64,000 nt of DNA from CADEEN01 sp963738425 (GTDB lineage: Bacteria > Pseudomonadota > Gammaproteobacteria > Burkholderiales > Burkholderiaceae_C). Made by a program: the position numbers and the translations under genes. The stretch is from the NCBI GenBank assembly GCA_963738425.1, contig CAVTWT010000003.1, positions 124,001-188,000 of the forward strand, given 5' to 3'. Below, piece after piece: positions 10,316 through 25,426 of the stretch. Each line of letters opens with the position of its first letter. Position 1 is the stretch's first letter. The notes under the pieces were generated by a model that was not told the DNA's origin, made no database searches, and saw only the letters and a list, made by a program, of their open reading frames with translations.

Positions 10316-10863
10316 GTTCAACCACGATGTCTGTCTTTCGCGCCTTTGCGGGCTTGGCGCTCATCGGCCTGTTGGCCGCTTGTGGCGCCGAGTTGTCTGA
10401 ACTCGATCAGTGGACGGCGCAGCAGAAAAAAGAAGTCAAGCCGAACGTGACGCCTTTGTCGCCGCCGAAAAAGTTCACCCCGCAGCCTTACGCAACGGCC
10501 GAGGCGGTGGACCCCTTCAGCAACCAGAAGCTGGCCGTGGCCCTGAAGCGCGATGAGCGCGCGCCGAGTTCGCTGCTGGCCGCCGAGCTGAAGCGGCGCA
10601 AGGAGCCGCTCGAGGCCTACCCGCTCGACACGATGTCGATGGTCGGCAGCATCAACAAGGAAGGTCGTCCGTACGCGCTGCTGCGCGTGGACAACCTGCT
10701 CTACCAAGTCAAGGTCGGTGACTACGTCGGCCAGAACTATGGTCGCATCCTGCGCGTCGGCGAGACCGAATTGGTCTTGCGCGAGGTCGTGCAGGACGCT
10801 GCTGGGGAGTGGATCGAACGCAACAGCACCCTGCAGTTGATCGAACAGCGGGCGGCGCGATGA
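10312..10863 (+). CDS. pilP: Type IV pilus pilotin-like lipoprotein PilP
   Basis: PilP is an inner-membrane lipoprotein whose periplasmic domain bridges PilNO to the secretin PilQ. The 183-residue product has a signal peptide and the lipobox LAAC with C24. An extended region follows, then the HR-type beta domain with MVGSINKEGRPYALLRV and YQVKVGDYVGQNYGRI. Family length and order are normal. It overlaps pilO by 4 bases, and its stop overlaps an ATG at 10860 that could be an alternative pilQ start. Confidence 0.92.
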   Translation: MSSTTMSVFRAFAGLALIGLLAACGAELSELDQWTAQQKKEVKPNVTPLSPPKKFTPQPYATAEAVDPFSNQKLAVALKRDERAPSSLLAAELKRRKEPLEAYPLDTMSMVGSINKEGRPYALLRVDNLLYQVKVGDYVGQNYGRILRVGETELVLREVVQDAAGEWIERNSTLQLIEQRAAR

Positions 10864-10886
10864 TGAATTCGAAGGAGAAGCGGATC

Positions 10887-13052
10887 ATGAGGAATTGGCG
10901 TGTTTGGGGGGGGGCACTGGCGATGACGCTAGCCGCTCCGGTGGCCTTTGCGCAAGCGGTGATCCAGTCGATCACCAGCACGCAGCAGGCGGGCGCCGAC
11001 GTGGTGCGCATCGAAATGAGCGAGGCGCTCAAGGCGGTGCCGGCGGGCTTCACGATCCAGCAGCCGGCGCGCATTGCGATCGACCTGCCGGGCGTGGGCA
11101 ATGCGCTCGGCAAGCCATCGGTGGAAATCAACCAAGGCAACCTGCGCTCGGTCAACGTGGCGCAGGCCGGAGACCGCACGCGCCTCGTCCTCAATCTCAA
11201 GCAGGCCGCGACCTACCGTGCGCAGATCGACGGCAAGGCGCTGTTGATTGTTGTCGACAGTGCTGCACCTGCGGCCGCCGCAGTGGCCGCAGCGGCCCCG
11301 GGTGCGGCTCCCGCTGCAGCAACCGCTGCGGCGCCGACCACTTTCGCCCCGAGTCAGAACCGCGACCCGCAATCGCTGCGCGAGATCGACTTCCGCCGCG
11401 GCGTCGATGGCGCTGGTCGTGTGATCGTGACCTTGCCCAGCAACCAGGTCGGTGTTGATATTCGCCAGCAGGGCACCGGCCTTCTGGTTGAGTTCCCGCG
11501 GTCCACGGTACCGGACAGCCTGCGCAAGCGCCTTGATGTCACCGACTTCGGCACCCCGGTGCAGACAGTGACCACGACGCAAAGCGGCGACCGAGTGCGC
11601 ATGGTGATCGAGCCGCGCGGCAACTGGGAGCACAGCGCCTACCAGAGTGACACGCAGTTCGTCGTCGAAGTGCGCCCGGTGAAAGTCGATCCGAACAAGC
11701 TGACGCAGGGTCCAGGCTACGCCGGCGAGAAGCTGAGCCTCAACTTCCAGAACATCGAAGTGCGTTCGCTGCTCCAAGTCATTGCGGACTTCACCAACTT
11801 CAACGTCGTCACCAGCGACACGGTCACCGGCAGCCTGACGCTGCGCCTGAAAGACGTGCCCTGGGATCAGGCTCTGGACATCATCTTGCAAGCCAAGGGT
11901 TTGGGCCTGCGCAAGAGCGGTAACGTGATCTGGATCGCGCCGAAGGACGAACTGGCGATCAAGGAGCAGGCCGATCTGGAAGCGGGCAAGAAGAAGTCCG
12001 AACTCGAGCCGCTGCGCACGCAGTCGTTCCAGCTGAACTATACGAAGGCTGAGGACGTGGCCAAAGGTTTGTCCGGCGTCGGGCAGTGGTGGCGCGGGTG
12101 GCGGCTACAAGCACGAAGATCCTGTCGGCGCGTGGCAGTGTCATCTCCGACCAGCGCACGAACCAGCTGTTCGTGACCGACATTCCTTCCAAGCTCGAAG
12201 AGATCCAGTCGCTGATCGGGCGCATCGACATCCCGGTGCGTCAGGTGCTGATCGAGGCGCGCATCGTCGAGGCGACGGACACCTTCGGCAAGTCGCTGGG
12301 CGCGAAGCTGGGGTTTGTCTGACCTTCGTGGATGCGCGGCGGCGTTCCGGGCTGGAGCTTGGGTGGTGACAATCGAGTGGCGATTGGTGGCAACTACGTC
12401 GGCGTCGGTCAGATCACTCGCCAGACGCCCGACAGTGCGACGCGTACACGAATCGCAGATGATCAACTTGCCGGCGATCGGCCAGGGCGGCTACAACCCG
12501 GCCAGCTTTGCGCTGTCGATCTTCGGTGCGTCTTCCAACCGCTTCCTGAACCTCGAGATCTCCGCGCTCGAAGCAGATGGCAAAGGCAAGGTGGTTTCGA
12601 GCCCGCGCATCATCACTGCGGACCAGGTCAAGGCCTTCATCAGCCAGGGCCAGAAGGTGCCGTTCCAGCGCGCGACCAGCTCGGGTGCGACCGCGATCGA
12701 GTTCGTCGAGGCGAGCCTGAAGCTGGAGGTCACGCCCCAGATCACGCCCGAAGGCAACATCATCATGGACGTGAAGATCAACAAGGACAGTCTGGGCGCG
12801 CTCACGGCGCTAGGCCGCGAGATCAACGTCAAGGAAGTCAAGACGCAGGTGCTGGTCGAAAACGGCGGCACGGTGGTGATCGGCGGCATCTACGAGCAGC
12901 AGGCCAACGACACCATCACCAAGGTGCCGTTCCTCGGTGATGTACCCGTGTTGGGCAACCTGTTCAAGACCAAGACGACGGACTCGCAGCGCACCGAGCT
13001 GCTGGTGTTCCTGACGCCCAAGGTCGTCACTGAGAAGGCGGCCGTGCGGTGA
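10887..13052 (+). CDS. pilQ: Type IV pilus secretin PilQ (several frameshifts)
   Basis: PilQ forms the outer-membrane channel through which the pilus passes. In order there is a signal peptide (ALAMTLAAPVAFA), two AMIN domains (about residues 25-125 and 165-270), a secretin/TonB short N-terminal domain (GEKLSLNFQNIEVRSLLQVI), an NolW/N1 domain, and the secretin core ending VPFLGDVPVLGNLFK...ELLVFLTPKVV. I chose ATG 10887 for its AAGGAG site nine bases upstream; ATG 10860, overlapping the pilP stop, is the alternative. The frame is broken around 12080-12110 (Gly-rich linker), 12318 and 12330 (two compensating indels around LGF|DLR-MRGG), and about 12455 (before QMINLPAIGQGGY). Corrected, it is an intact secretin of about 720 residues. 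Confidence 0.88.
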
Positions 13053-13106
13053 AGGCGCGAGGTCGTCCGGAGTGCGCGGGCTGCGCTTAGGGGCTCCGCC
13101 CGTTGG

Positions 13107-14743
13107 TTGAGCCTGTCGCGCTGGCCGTTGCTGGTGGCCTGCGGCGGCGGAGGGGTCCGCACGGGCGACGCCGGTTCGCAGCGATGGCAAGGGTGACTCG
13201 CCGTTCGGAAGCGGTGCTGGCGATCCGCCGTTCGGCGGCGGGTCCGGCGGCGGCGGCCTGGCAGGCGACGGCCCGCTGCCCGACAGCCGATGCGGCCGTG
13301 ACGGTCAGTGATGCCGACATGCAGGGCACGGTGTTCAATTCGCGCAGCGGCATGCCGATTGTCTGGTGCGGCCGTGACGTTTCGACGCGACCACGCTCAC
13401 GACGGCGAGCGACGGCGCCTACGCAGCAGGCGACGAGCTGCCGCCCCGCGCGTGGTTTTCGAAGTCAACGCGTCCAACTATGAAACGCTGTACCGCCGAG
13501 CGAGGTGCTCGGCACGGTGCCCTCGGTCGGCCTGCAGCGCCTGACGCCTTTCGGCACGGCGGGGTCTATGACGGTGGCAACCGGCGGCACGGTCACCGAT
13601 GCCGCCAGCGCAGCGGCCGTGGCCTTGCCCGCCGACATCTTTGGTCGCGCCGGGTGGCGCGCCGCCAGCGCCCGCCACGGTGGAGTGTTCGGGTGACAAA
13701 CGTCGCGGTCGGCAGCGACAGCCATCTTCTGTCGGGCGACTTCACCGACGACAACGGCGACCCGGTGGAGGCCTTCGGCGGCGTCATGCTGAGTCGTCGG
13801 TGCCGGTTGACGTGGCCAGCGGTCAGACATTGACGCTGAGCGTTCCCGTCAGCAGTCGCGGCGCTGCCCCGGCGACGGCCAACCTGTATCGCTTCGACAC
13901 CGGTCTCGGCCGCTGGGTGCAGTCGGGGTCGCGACACTGTCCGGTGGCGTCTATGCCGCCTCGTCGATGCCTTCGGCCAATGGATGGTCGGCGCTCCGAT
14001 TGCGAGCCCGGTGGCCATCTCCGGCTGCGTCAATGACGACACCGGCGCTCCGGCTGCCAACGTGCGGATCGAGGCCGAGGGCATCAGCTATTCGGCAATC
14101 TCCCACGTGACGACAAACTCGGCAGGGCCTGTTCACGGTCACCGGCCGGCCTTCCAGTCGCCTCTTCGATTTCCGGCCGCAGCGGTGCATTCCTGACCAA
14201 CGCCACGTCGGTGGATGTCGGTGCGGTCACCACCTTCAACATCACGCCATGCCTGACCTTGCCCTCGACCAATGGTGCGACGATGCGGCTGACCTGGGGC
14301 GAGAGCCCGTCGCGACATCGATTCGCATCTGCGCACGCCCGATGGCTCGCATGTGTTCTATTCGCCAAGGGCTCGTTGGACGCAGCGCCGTTCGCCAGCC
14401 TCGACGTCGATGACGTGACCGGCTTCGGCCCGGAAGTGACGACGATCCGCCGACCCGAGCGCCGGCATCTACCGCTTCTACCTGCACAACTTCTCGCAGA
14501 CCTTCACTCCCGGCATGACGGGTTCGCCGACGCGCGTCGAGTTGAACTACGTCGGTCGCACGGTGGTGTTCAGCGCCGCCGCCGGGAGAGGGCAGTGCGC
14601 TGTACTGGCACATGTTCGATCTGTACATCGCGCCGAACTGCACGATGACGCTCTACCGCTACAACCGGTGGCGCGCCGACGAGCCACAGAACCCGAACAC
14701 GGCAACGGGGACGACCCCGCCTGCGGAGTGCGTTCCCTCCTAG
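13107..14743 (+). pseudogene. Lipoprotein with carboxypeptidase-regulatory-like and YfaP/DUF2135-like domains (many frameshifts)
   Basis: No single frame is open here, but joining frames gives one coherent surface lipoprotein. A likely TTG start (13107) leads to a short hydrophobic segment and lipobox LVAC followed by glycines. A Gly/Ser/Pro-rich linker comes next, then a regulatory-like beta domain (GTVFNSRSGMPI, later TTASDGAYAAGDE). A middle region includes VSSRGAAPATANLYRFDTG. A second such domain has ISGCVNDDTGAPAANVRIEAEG. The C-terminal domain is LTWGESPS-D-I-D-SHLRTPDGSHVFY, then LDVDDVTGFGPEVTTI and IYRFYLHNFSQTF, resembling YfaP/DUF2135. It ends YNRWRADEPQNPN...AECVPS. At least eight indels are needed. 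The frequency matches the pilQ damage next door, so sequence error is likely, but real decay cannot be excluded. Function is unknown; it is probably anchored in the outer membrane. Confidence 0.6.
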
Positions 14744-14761
14744 CATCGGGCGGGATATGTC

Positions 14762-15313
14762 TTGATTTCGCTGGTCGGCATGCCCGGCAGTGGCAAGTCC
14801 ACGGTCGGGCGCCACGTTGCCCGGCACCTCGGGCTCACGTTCGTCGATACCGATCACCGGATCGAGCAGCGTATCGGCTGCTCGATCCGGGCCTACTTCG
14901 AATTGCATGGCGAAGCCGCGTTTCGCGACGTTGAGGCGCAGGTCGTCGATGAGGTCACGCGCGACAGCGAAACCGGTGTTGTGGCCACCGGCGGTGGCGC
15001 GGTTCTGCGCGAGAGCAACCGCGCGGTATTGCACGAGCGCACCCAGGTTTTCTACCTTCGCAGTACACCCGAAGACTTGGCGCGGCGCCTTCGTCATGAC
15101 ACGCACCGCCCCCTGCTGCAAGGCAGCACCGATCCGCTCAAGCGCCTGCGCGCGCTGTACCAGGAGCGAGACCCGCTGTATCGGCGCTGCGCGCATTTCG
15201 TCATCGAGACCGGGCGCCCTTCGGTGCACACCCTCGTCAGCATGGTGTTGATGCAGATCGAACTGGCTGGTCTCGTACCTCCGGTCGAGCAGGGGTCACC
15301 GCCGCCCCCGTAA
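14762..15313 (+). CDS. aroK: Shikimate kinase
   Basis: AroK phosphorylates shikimate with ATP in the pathway to chorismate. The product of about 183 residues has Walker A GMPGSGKST, the shikimate-binding D-T-D-H-R-I (FVDTDHRIEQ), E-x-x-F-R (GEAAFRDVE), the GGG loop (VATGGGAVL) and lid RRLRHDTHRPLL. The open frame begins with TTG at 14762. A better start would be ATG at 14757, one base out of frame (ATGTCTTGATT). Adding one T would give MSLISLVGMPG, the usual N-terminus, so a one-base deletion is suspected. It lies 10 bases before aroB, as usual. Confidence 0.9.
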   Translation: MISLVGMPGSGKSTVGRHVARHLGLTFVDTDHRIEQRIGCSIRAYFELHGEAAFRDVEAQVVDEVTRDSETGVVATGGGAVLRESNRAVLHERTQVFYLRSTPEDLARRLRHDTHRPLLQGSTDPLKRLRALYQERDPLYRRCAHFVIETGRPSVHTLVSMVLMQIELAGLVPPVEQGSPPPP

Positions 15314-15323
15314 ACTCGGCGGC

Positions 15324-16448
15324 ATGGCGTTTGTGCCGTTTCCCACTTCTGCTGTTGTGCCCGGGCCCGCCCGCGTCGCGATCGACCTTGGCGACCGCGG
15401 CTACGACATCCTGATCGGTCGCGGCTTGTTGTCGGACGCGGCTGTGTGGCAGGGCTTGCCGCGCGCGGACAGCGCAGTGATCGTCAGCAACGCGGTCGTC
15501 GCAGGCCTGTACGGCAGTGCGCTGCGCAACGCGCTCGAACCGCACTACCGCCGCGTAATCGGGGTTGAGTTGCCCGACGGCGAGGAGCACAAGCAGTGGC
15601 CGACGCTCAACCAGATCTTCGACTGCCTACTCGCTGAAGCTTGCGACCGCAAGACGGTGCTCTTCGCGCTCGGTGGTGGCGTGGTTGGTGACATCACGGG
15701 TTTTGCCGCCGCGGCCTACATGCGCGGTGTGCCTTTCGTGCAGGTGCCGACGACGCTGCTGGCGCAAGTCGACTCATCGGTCGGTGGCAAGACGGCGATC
15801 AACCACCCTCGCGGCAAGAACATGATCGGCGCGTTCTACCAGCCGCGCCGTGTGATCTGCGATCTGGCCACGCTTGACACGCTGCCGCAGCGCGAACTCA
15901 GCGCGGGCTTGGCTGAAGTCATCAAGTACGGGCCGATCGCCGATGCCGCTTTCTTCGAGTGGACCGAGAGCCACGTCGATGCCCTCTTCGCACGCGAACC
16001 CGCCGCACTCGCGCATGCCGTGCAACGTTCTTGCGAGATCAAGGCCGCTGTCGTGGCGGCCGACGAGCGCGAGGCCGACTTGCGCGCGATCCTCAACTTC
16101 GGCCACACCTTCGGCCATGCCATCGAAGCGGGCCTGGGCTATGGCCAATGGCTGCACGGTGAGGCCGTGGCTTGCGGCATGGTGATGGCGAGCGACCTGT
16201 CGGCACGGCTGGGCCTGGTGCCGCCGGAGTTTGTCGATCGCGTTCGCGCGCTATGCCAGCGTGCCGGACTGCCGGTGCGCGCGCCACGACTCGGTGGACC
16301 CGGTCAGTGGCTCGATCTGATGCGCCTGGACAAGAAGGCCGAGGCCGGCGAGATCCGTTTCGTCGTCATCGAGCAGATCGGCCGCGCCGCGCTGCGCGCC
16401 GTGTCGGAGAGCCTGGTGCGCGAAACCCTCGCTGCGCACTGCGAGTGA
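15324..16448 (+). CDS. aroB: 3-Dehydroquinate synthase
   Basis: AroB converts DAHP to 3-dehydroquinate, the second shikimate-pathway step, using NAD+ and a divalent metal. The 374-residue product shows the NAD-binding GGGVVGDITGF, the substrate motif KTAINHPRGKNMIGAF, and metal ligands in AEVIKYGPI, FGHTFGHAIE and WLHGEAVACGM. It follows aroK as part of the conserved aroK-aroB-dgt group. A GTG that overlaps its stop codon is the likely start of the following dGTPase gene. Confidence 0.95.
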   Translation: MAFVPFPTSAVVPGPARVAIDLGDRGYDILIGRGLLSDAAVWQGLPRADSAVIVSNAVVAGLYGSALRNALEPHYRRVIGVELPDGEEHKQWPTLNQIFDCLLAEACDRKTVLFALGGGVVGDITGFAAAAYMRGVPFVQVPTTLLAQVDSSVGGKTAINHPRGKNMIGAFYQPRRVICDLATLDTLPQRELSAGLAEVIKYGPIADAAFFEWTESHVDALFAREPAALAHAVQRSCEIKAAVVAADEREADLRAILNFGHTFGHAIEAGLGYGQWLHGEAVACGMVMASDLSARLGLVPPEFVDRVRALCQRAGLPVRAPRLGGPGQWLDLMRLDKKAEAGEIRFVVIEQIGRAALRAVSESLVRETLAAHCE

Positions 16449-17606
16449 CGGACTGCTCGCGACCCGCGCTACGCCAGCGACCCGGAGCAGTCGCGCGGAC
16501 GCCGCGTCGCCGAACCTGGCGCTCCGCCGCGCAACGACCACCAGCGTGACCGCGATCGCGTCGTGCATTGCACCGCCTTTCGCCGCCTTGTTTATAAGAC
16601 CCAGGTCTTCGTCAATCACGAGGGTGACTTGTTCCGCACGCGGTTGACGCATTCGCTGGAGGTTGCCCAGCTCGGCCGCTCTATCGCGCGTGCGCTGTCG
16701 CTCAACGAAGACCTGGTCGAGGCCATCGCCCTGGCGCACGATCTCGGTCACACGCCATTCGGTCATGCGGGACAGGATGCGCTCGATGAGTGCATGAAAC
16801 CTCATGGCGGTTTCGAGCACAACCTGCAAAGCCTGCGCGTGGTCGACGTTCTGGAACAGCGCTACCCACGCTTCGACGGCCTGAACCTCACGCTGGAAAC
16901 GCGCGAAGGCATCTTGAAACGCTGCCCGGTGGCGGTGGCGCGCCAGATGGAAGCCGAGGAACCGGGTGGCCCGGCGCGGCGCATCATCGCCGGCGAACGT
17001 CCGAGCCTGGAGGCGCAGCTCGCCAACCTGGTTGACGAGATGGCCTACAACGCGCATGACATCGATGACGGCCTGCGCTCGGGCTTGCTCAACATGGCGC
17101 AGGTCGGCGAGGTGCCGCTGTTCGCTGCGCATCACGCGGCCGCCTTGGCCGAGCATCCGCACTTGCAAGGCCTGCCCGAACGCCGCCTGCTCGCCGAGAC
17201 GCTGCGGCGTTTGATTTCCGCGCAAGTGGCTGACGTGATTGCTGCCACTTCGGCCAATCTGCGATTGCATGCACCTGCGCATGTGCAAGAGGTGCGCGCA
17301 TTGCCACCGCTGGTGCAGTTCACGCCGCCGGTGCGAGAGCAGGTCACGGCGCTGAAGCGCTTTCTCTTCGCGTCGCTGTACCGCCACCCGCAAGTCATGA
17401 ACACCACGTCGCGGGCACGGGAGGTGGTGCGTGCGCTGTTTGCGGCGTATGCCGACGCGCCGTCGCAGCTGCCGGATGAGCATCGCCTCGCCTACGAGCA
17501 GATCGGCCTGCGCGCCGTGGCCGACTACATTGCCGGCATGACCGACCGCTTTGCCTCGCGCGAGTACACGCGGCTGACCGCGCGGCCGGCATTCGAGGGC
17601 AACTGA
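16445..17606 (+). CDS. dgt: Deoxyguanosinetriphosphate triphosphohydrolase-like protein (N-terminus uncertain)
   Basis: This HD-domain nucleotide triphosphohydrolase is predicted to cleave dNTPs to nucleoside and triphosphate. HD-superfamily metal ligands lie in RTRLTHSLEVAQLGR and LAHDLGHTPFGHAGQ, with further conserved NEMAYN-like (DEMAYNAHDIDDG) and C-terminal regions. The conserved N-terminal segment YASDPEQSRGRR...QRDRDRVVHCTAFRR is open from 16449 but has no start codon in its frame before GTG 16563. The likely real start is the GTG at 16445 overlapping the aroB stop, followed by a one-base indel within the first few codons. Starting at 16563 would cut off conserved residues. It is third in aroK-aroB-dgt. 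Confidence 0.85.
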
Positions 17607-17607
17607 T

Positions 17608-17683
17608 ATGGCCCCTCAGCTCGCTGCGCTCGCGTCCCCTGAGGGGAGCGTCAGCGCCCTTGGGGCGGCCCGGCGGCGCTGAC
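17608..17683. repeat. REP-like palindromic element upstream of the RAYT gene
   Basis: Between dgt and the transposase-like gene is a GC-rich palindromic block. An 8-bp stem CCCCTCAG (17612-17619) pairs with CTGAGGGG (17639-17646) around a loop containing GCTGCGCTCGCG. A second GC-rich dyad (GCGCC...GGCGGCGC) runs to the start codon. REP sequences next to RAYT transposases are the usual substrate arrangement for this family, which supports both calls. Confidence 0.6.
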
Positions 17684-18394
17684 ATGGCGCGCCAGCCGCG
17701 CTTGGCGGTGGCCGGTGAGTTGCATCACGTGCTGATGCGCGGCCACAACGGACACGCGGTGTTTGCCGACGATGAAGATCGCGCTGCGTTCGTTGATTTG
17801 CTGCGCGAACCCGCGGCAAGGCAGGGCGTGTTGATTCATGCCTATGCGCTGTTGACCACCGAAGTGCATCTGCTGGTCACGCCGCGTGAGGCTGACGCGC
17901 TCGCCCGCCTGATGCAATCGATCGGCCGCCGCTACGTGGCTCTGTTCAATCGCCGCCATGCCCGGCGCGGCACGCTCTGGGACGGTCGCTTCAGGACCAG
18001 CCTTCTCGATGCCAAAACGTTTCTCCTACAGGCGATTCTGCACATCGAGGCACTGCCGGTGCGGACCGGACTCGTGACCGCCGCACATGATTGGCGATGG
18101 TCGAGCGCCGCGCACTACAGCGGGCATCGGCGCGACCCGTTGGTGACCGACCATGCACTGTATTGGCGACTCGGGAACACACCATTCGAGAGAGAGCGTG
18201 CGCACGCTCTTGCGTTGGACAAGTCCCAACAAGAGGCTGATGACCCCCGCTTTGATCGAGCAGTGGCCAAAGCCTTGGTCTTAGGCCCGGCAGGCTTCGT
18301 GCATCGAATCTCTGAGTCGCTCGGCCGGCCACTGACATCGCGAACGCGCGGCCGGCCGCCCAGCCGCGTCGCCAGAAAGACTGTCCCCAATTAA
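17684..18394 (+). CDS. REP-associated tyrosine transposase-like protein, catalytic residues lost
   Basis: This 236-residue protein belongs to the Y1_Tnp/RAYT family, relatives of IS200/IS605 transposases that process REP hairpins. Family landmarks are present: N-terminal RLAVAGELHHVLMRGHN, F-A-D-D-E-D, WDGRFRTSLLDAKTFLL, and IEALPVRTGLV followed by WRWSSAAHY. The HUH metal motif is normally NHVH but reads TEVH (E60, H62). The catalytic tyrosine of the usual RYIELNPVRAG motif is replaced by histidine (LHIEALPVRT, H120). Transposition by the known chemistry is therefore unlikely, although the frame is fully open. A REP-like block lies immediately upstream and a pair of direct repeats lies downstream. 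It may be domesticated or newly decaying. Confidence 0.8.
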   Translation: MARQPRLAVAGELHHVLMRGHNGHAVFADDEDRAAFVDLLREPAARQGVLIHAYALLTTEVHLLVTPREADALARLMQSIGRRYVALFNRRHARRGTLWDGRFRTSLLDAKTFLLQAILHIEALPVRTGLVTAAHDWRWSSAAHYSGHRRDPLVTDHALYWRLGNTPFERERAHALALDKSQQEADDPRFDRAVAKALVLGPAGFVHRISESLGRPLTSRTRGRPPSRVARKTVPN

Positions 18395-18444
18395 TAACTA
18401 GAGAGTGGTCGTGGCTCCAAATATCGAGTCTGACCCTAATTAAA
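18378..18444. repeat. Imperfect direct repeats after the RAYT gene
   Basis: Two similar 18-base sequences sit at the RAYT 3' end. AGACTGTCCCCAATTAAT is at 18378-18395 and AGTCTGACCCTAATTAAA is at 18427-18444; they match at 14 of 18 positions. They are AT-richer than the surroundings. The first overlaps the final codons and the stop of the transposase-like gene. They may mark the edge of a mobile unit. Confidence 0.45.
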
Positions 18445-18513
18445 AGCGATTGGCGAGATTGCTGCGGTGCAGTAACCTCCTTTCCCCGTCAGCCGAACTG
18501 TGGAGCGCGCGAG

Positions 18514-23229
<4,716 letters not shown>

Positions 23230-23243
23230 GCAGAGCAAGCGTC

Positions 23244-24710
<1,467 letters not shown>

Positions 24711-24940
24711 GGCCTTTACCCGGCGTGCTTGCTCACGCCAGAGCGGTAAGAGTTCACGGTCGTTGAAGTTGCGCCTGTTCAGGGCACTTGCCGCTTATCG
24801 CTCACGGTCTTCCGACCGTCGGAGGTGCCGGTACACGTGTGACCTCGATCACGCAGCGTTTCGCACCACCACTTCTAGCATTCATCGCATGAGCTTCCCG
24901 CCACATCCGGTGTGCAGGGCTCAACCAGCGACGCACTGCC
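24711..24940. promoter_or_regulatory. Intergenic region before the minor-pilin operon
   Basis: These 230 non-coding bases separate gltD from the pilin operon and should contain the gltBD terminator and the pilin promoter. A small perfect hairpin ACGGTC-TTCC-GACCGT lies at about 24804-24819, without a following T-run. I could not find a convincing sigma-54 (GG-N10-GC type) or sigma-70 promoter by eye. Confidence 0.35.
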
Positions 24941-25426
24941 ATGAAGAACCAAGTCCTCGCCCGCCGCTCTGCCTCGGCCCGACAGCGTGGCTTCACATTG
25001 ATCGAAGTGATGATCGTCGTGGCGATCGTTGCAATCCTCGCCGCCGTGGCCCTGCCCGCGTATGGCGACTACGTGCGCCGGGGCCAACTGCCCGAGGCCT
25101 TCGCCGGCATGTCGGACCTGCGGGTGAAGTTGGAGCAGTACTACCAGGACAACCGCAGTTACGGCACGGCGCAATGCGCTGACGCAGGTCCGCCGAGTTG
25201 GTCCGACGGAGCGGGCGCTCTGACCTATTCCGGGTCGCAGTTCTTCACTTTTGCCTGTGCCCGCACCAATGCCGGGCAGGGCTACACCATCACGGCCACC
25301 GGCAGCAGTGGCCGGGCCACCGGTCACATCTACACCCTTACCCACGCCAACGTGCGCGGCACCACGGAGTTCAAAGGCAACGCCGTCACCGCTGGCTGCT
25401 GGCTGACGAAGGGCGGCGAATGCTGA
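24941..25426 (+). CDS. pilE: Type IV pilin-like protein (PilE/minor pilin)
   Basis: This 161-residue prepilin has a basic leader ending in the PilD cleavage site RQRG/FTLIEVMIVV, with Glu5 for assembly. A long hydrophobic N-terminal helix (VVAIVAILAAVALPAYGDYV) and a globular C-terminal domain with a likely disulfide pair (C-A-D-A...FACAR; terminal C-W-L...GGEC) follow. The segment AYGDYVRRGQLPEAFAGMSD is typical of ComE/PilE-like minor pilins in Burkholderiales. It is the first gene of a six-gene operon, and the next gene starts within its last codons. It is more likely a minor pilin than the major subunit, given the operon. Confidence 0.85.
   Translation: MKNQVLARRSASARQRGFTLIEVMIVVAIVAILAAVALPAYGDYVRRGQLPEAFAGMSDLRVKLEQYYQDNRSYGTAQCADAGPPSWSDGAGALTYSGSQFFTFACARTNAGQGYTITATGSSGRATGHIYTLTHANVRGTTEFKGNAVTAGCWLTKGGEC

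Noticed and set aside
13103..14648. Several small separate genes between pilQ and aroK
   Set aside because: The pieces join in order into one lipoprotein with consistent domains when indels are allowed, so they are fragments of one gene.
24711..24940. Sigma-54 promoter for the minor-pilin operon
   Set aside because: I searched for GG-N10-GC with the usual flanking bases and found no convincing match.
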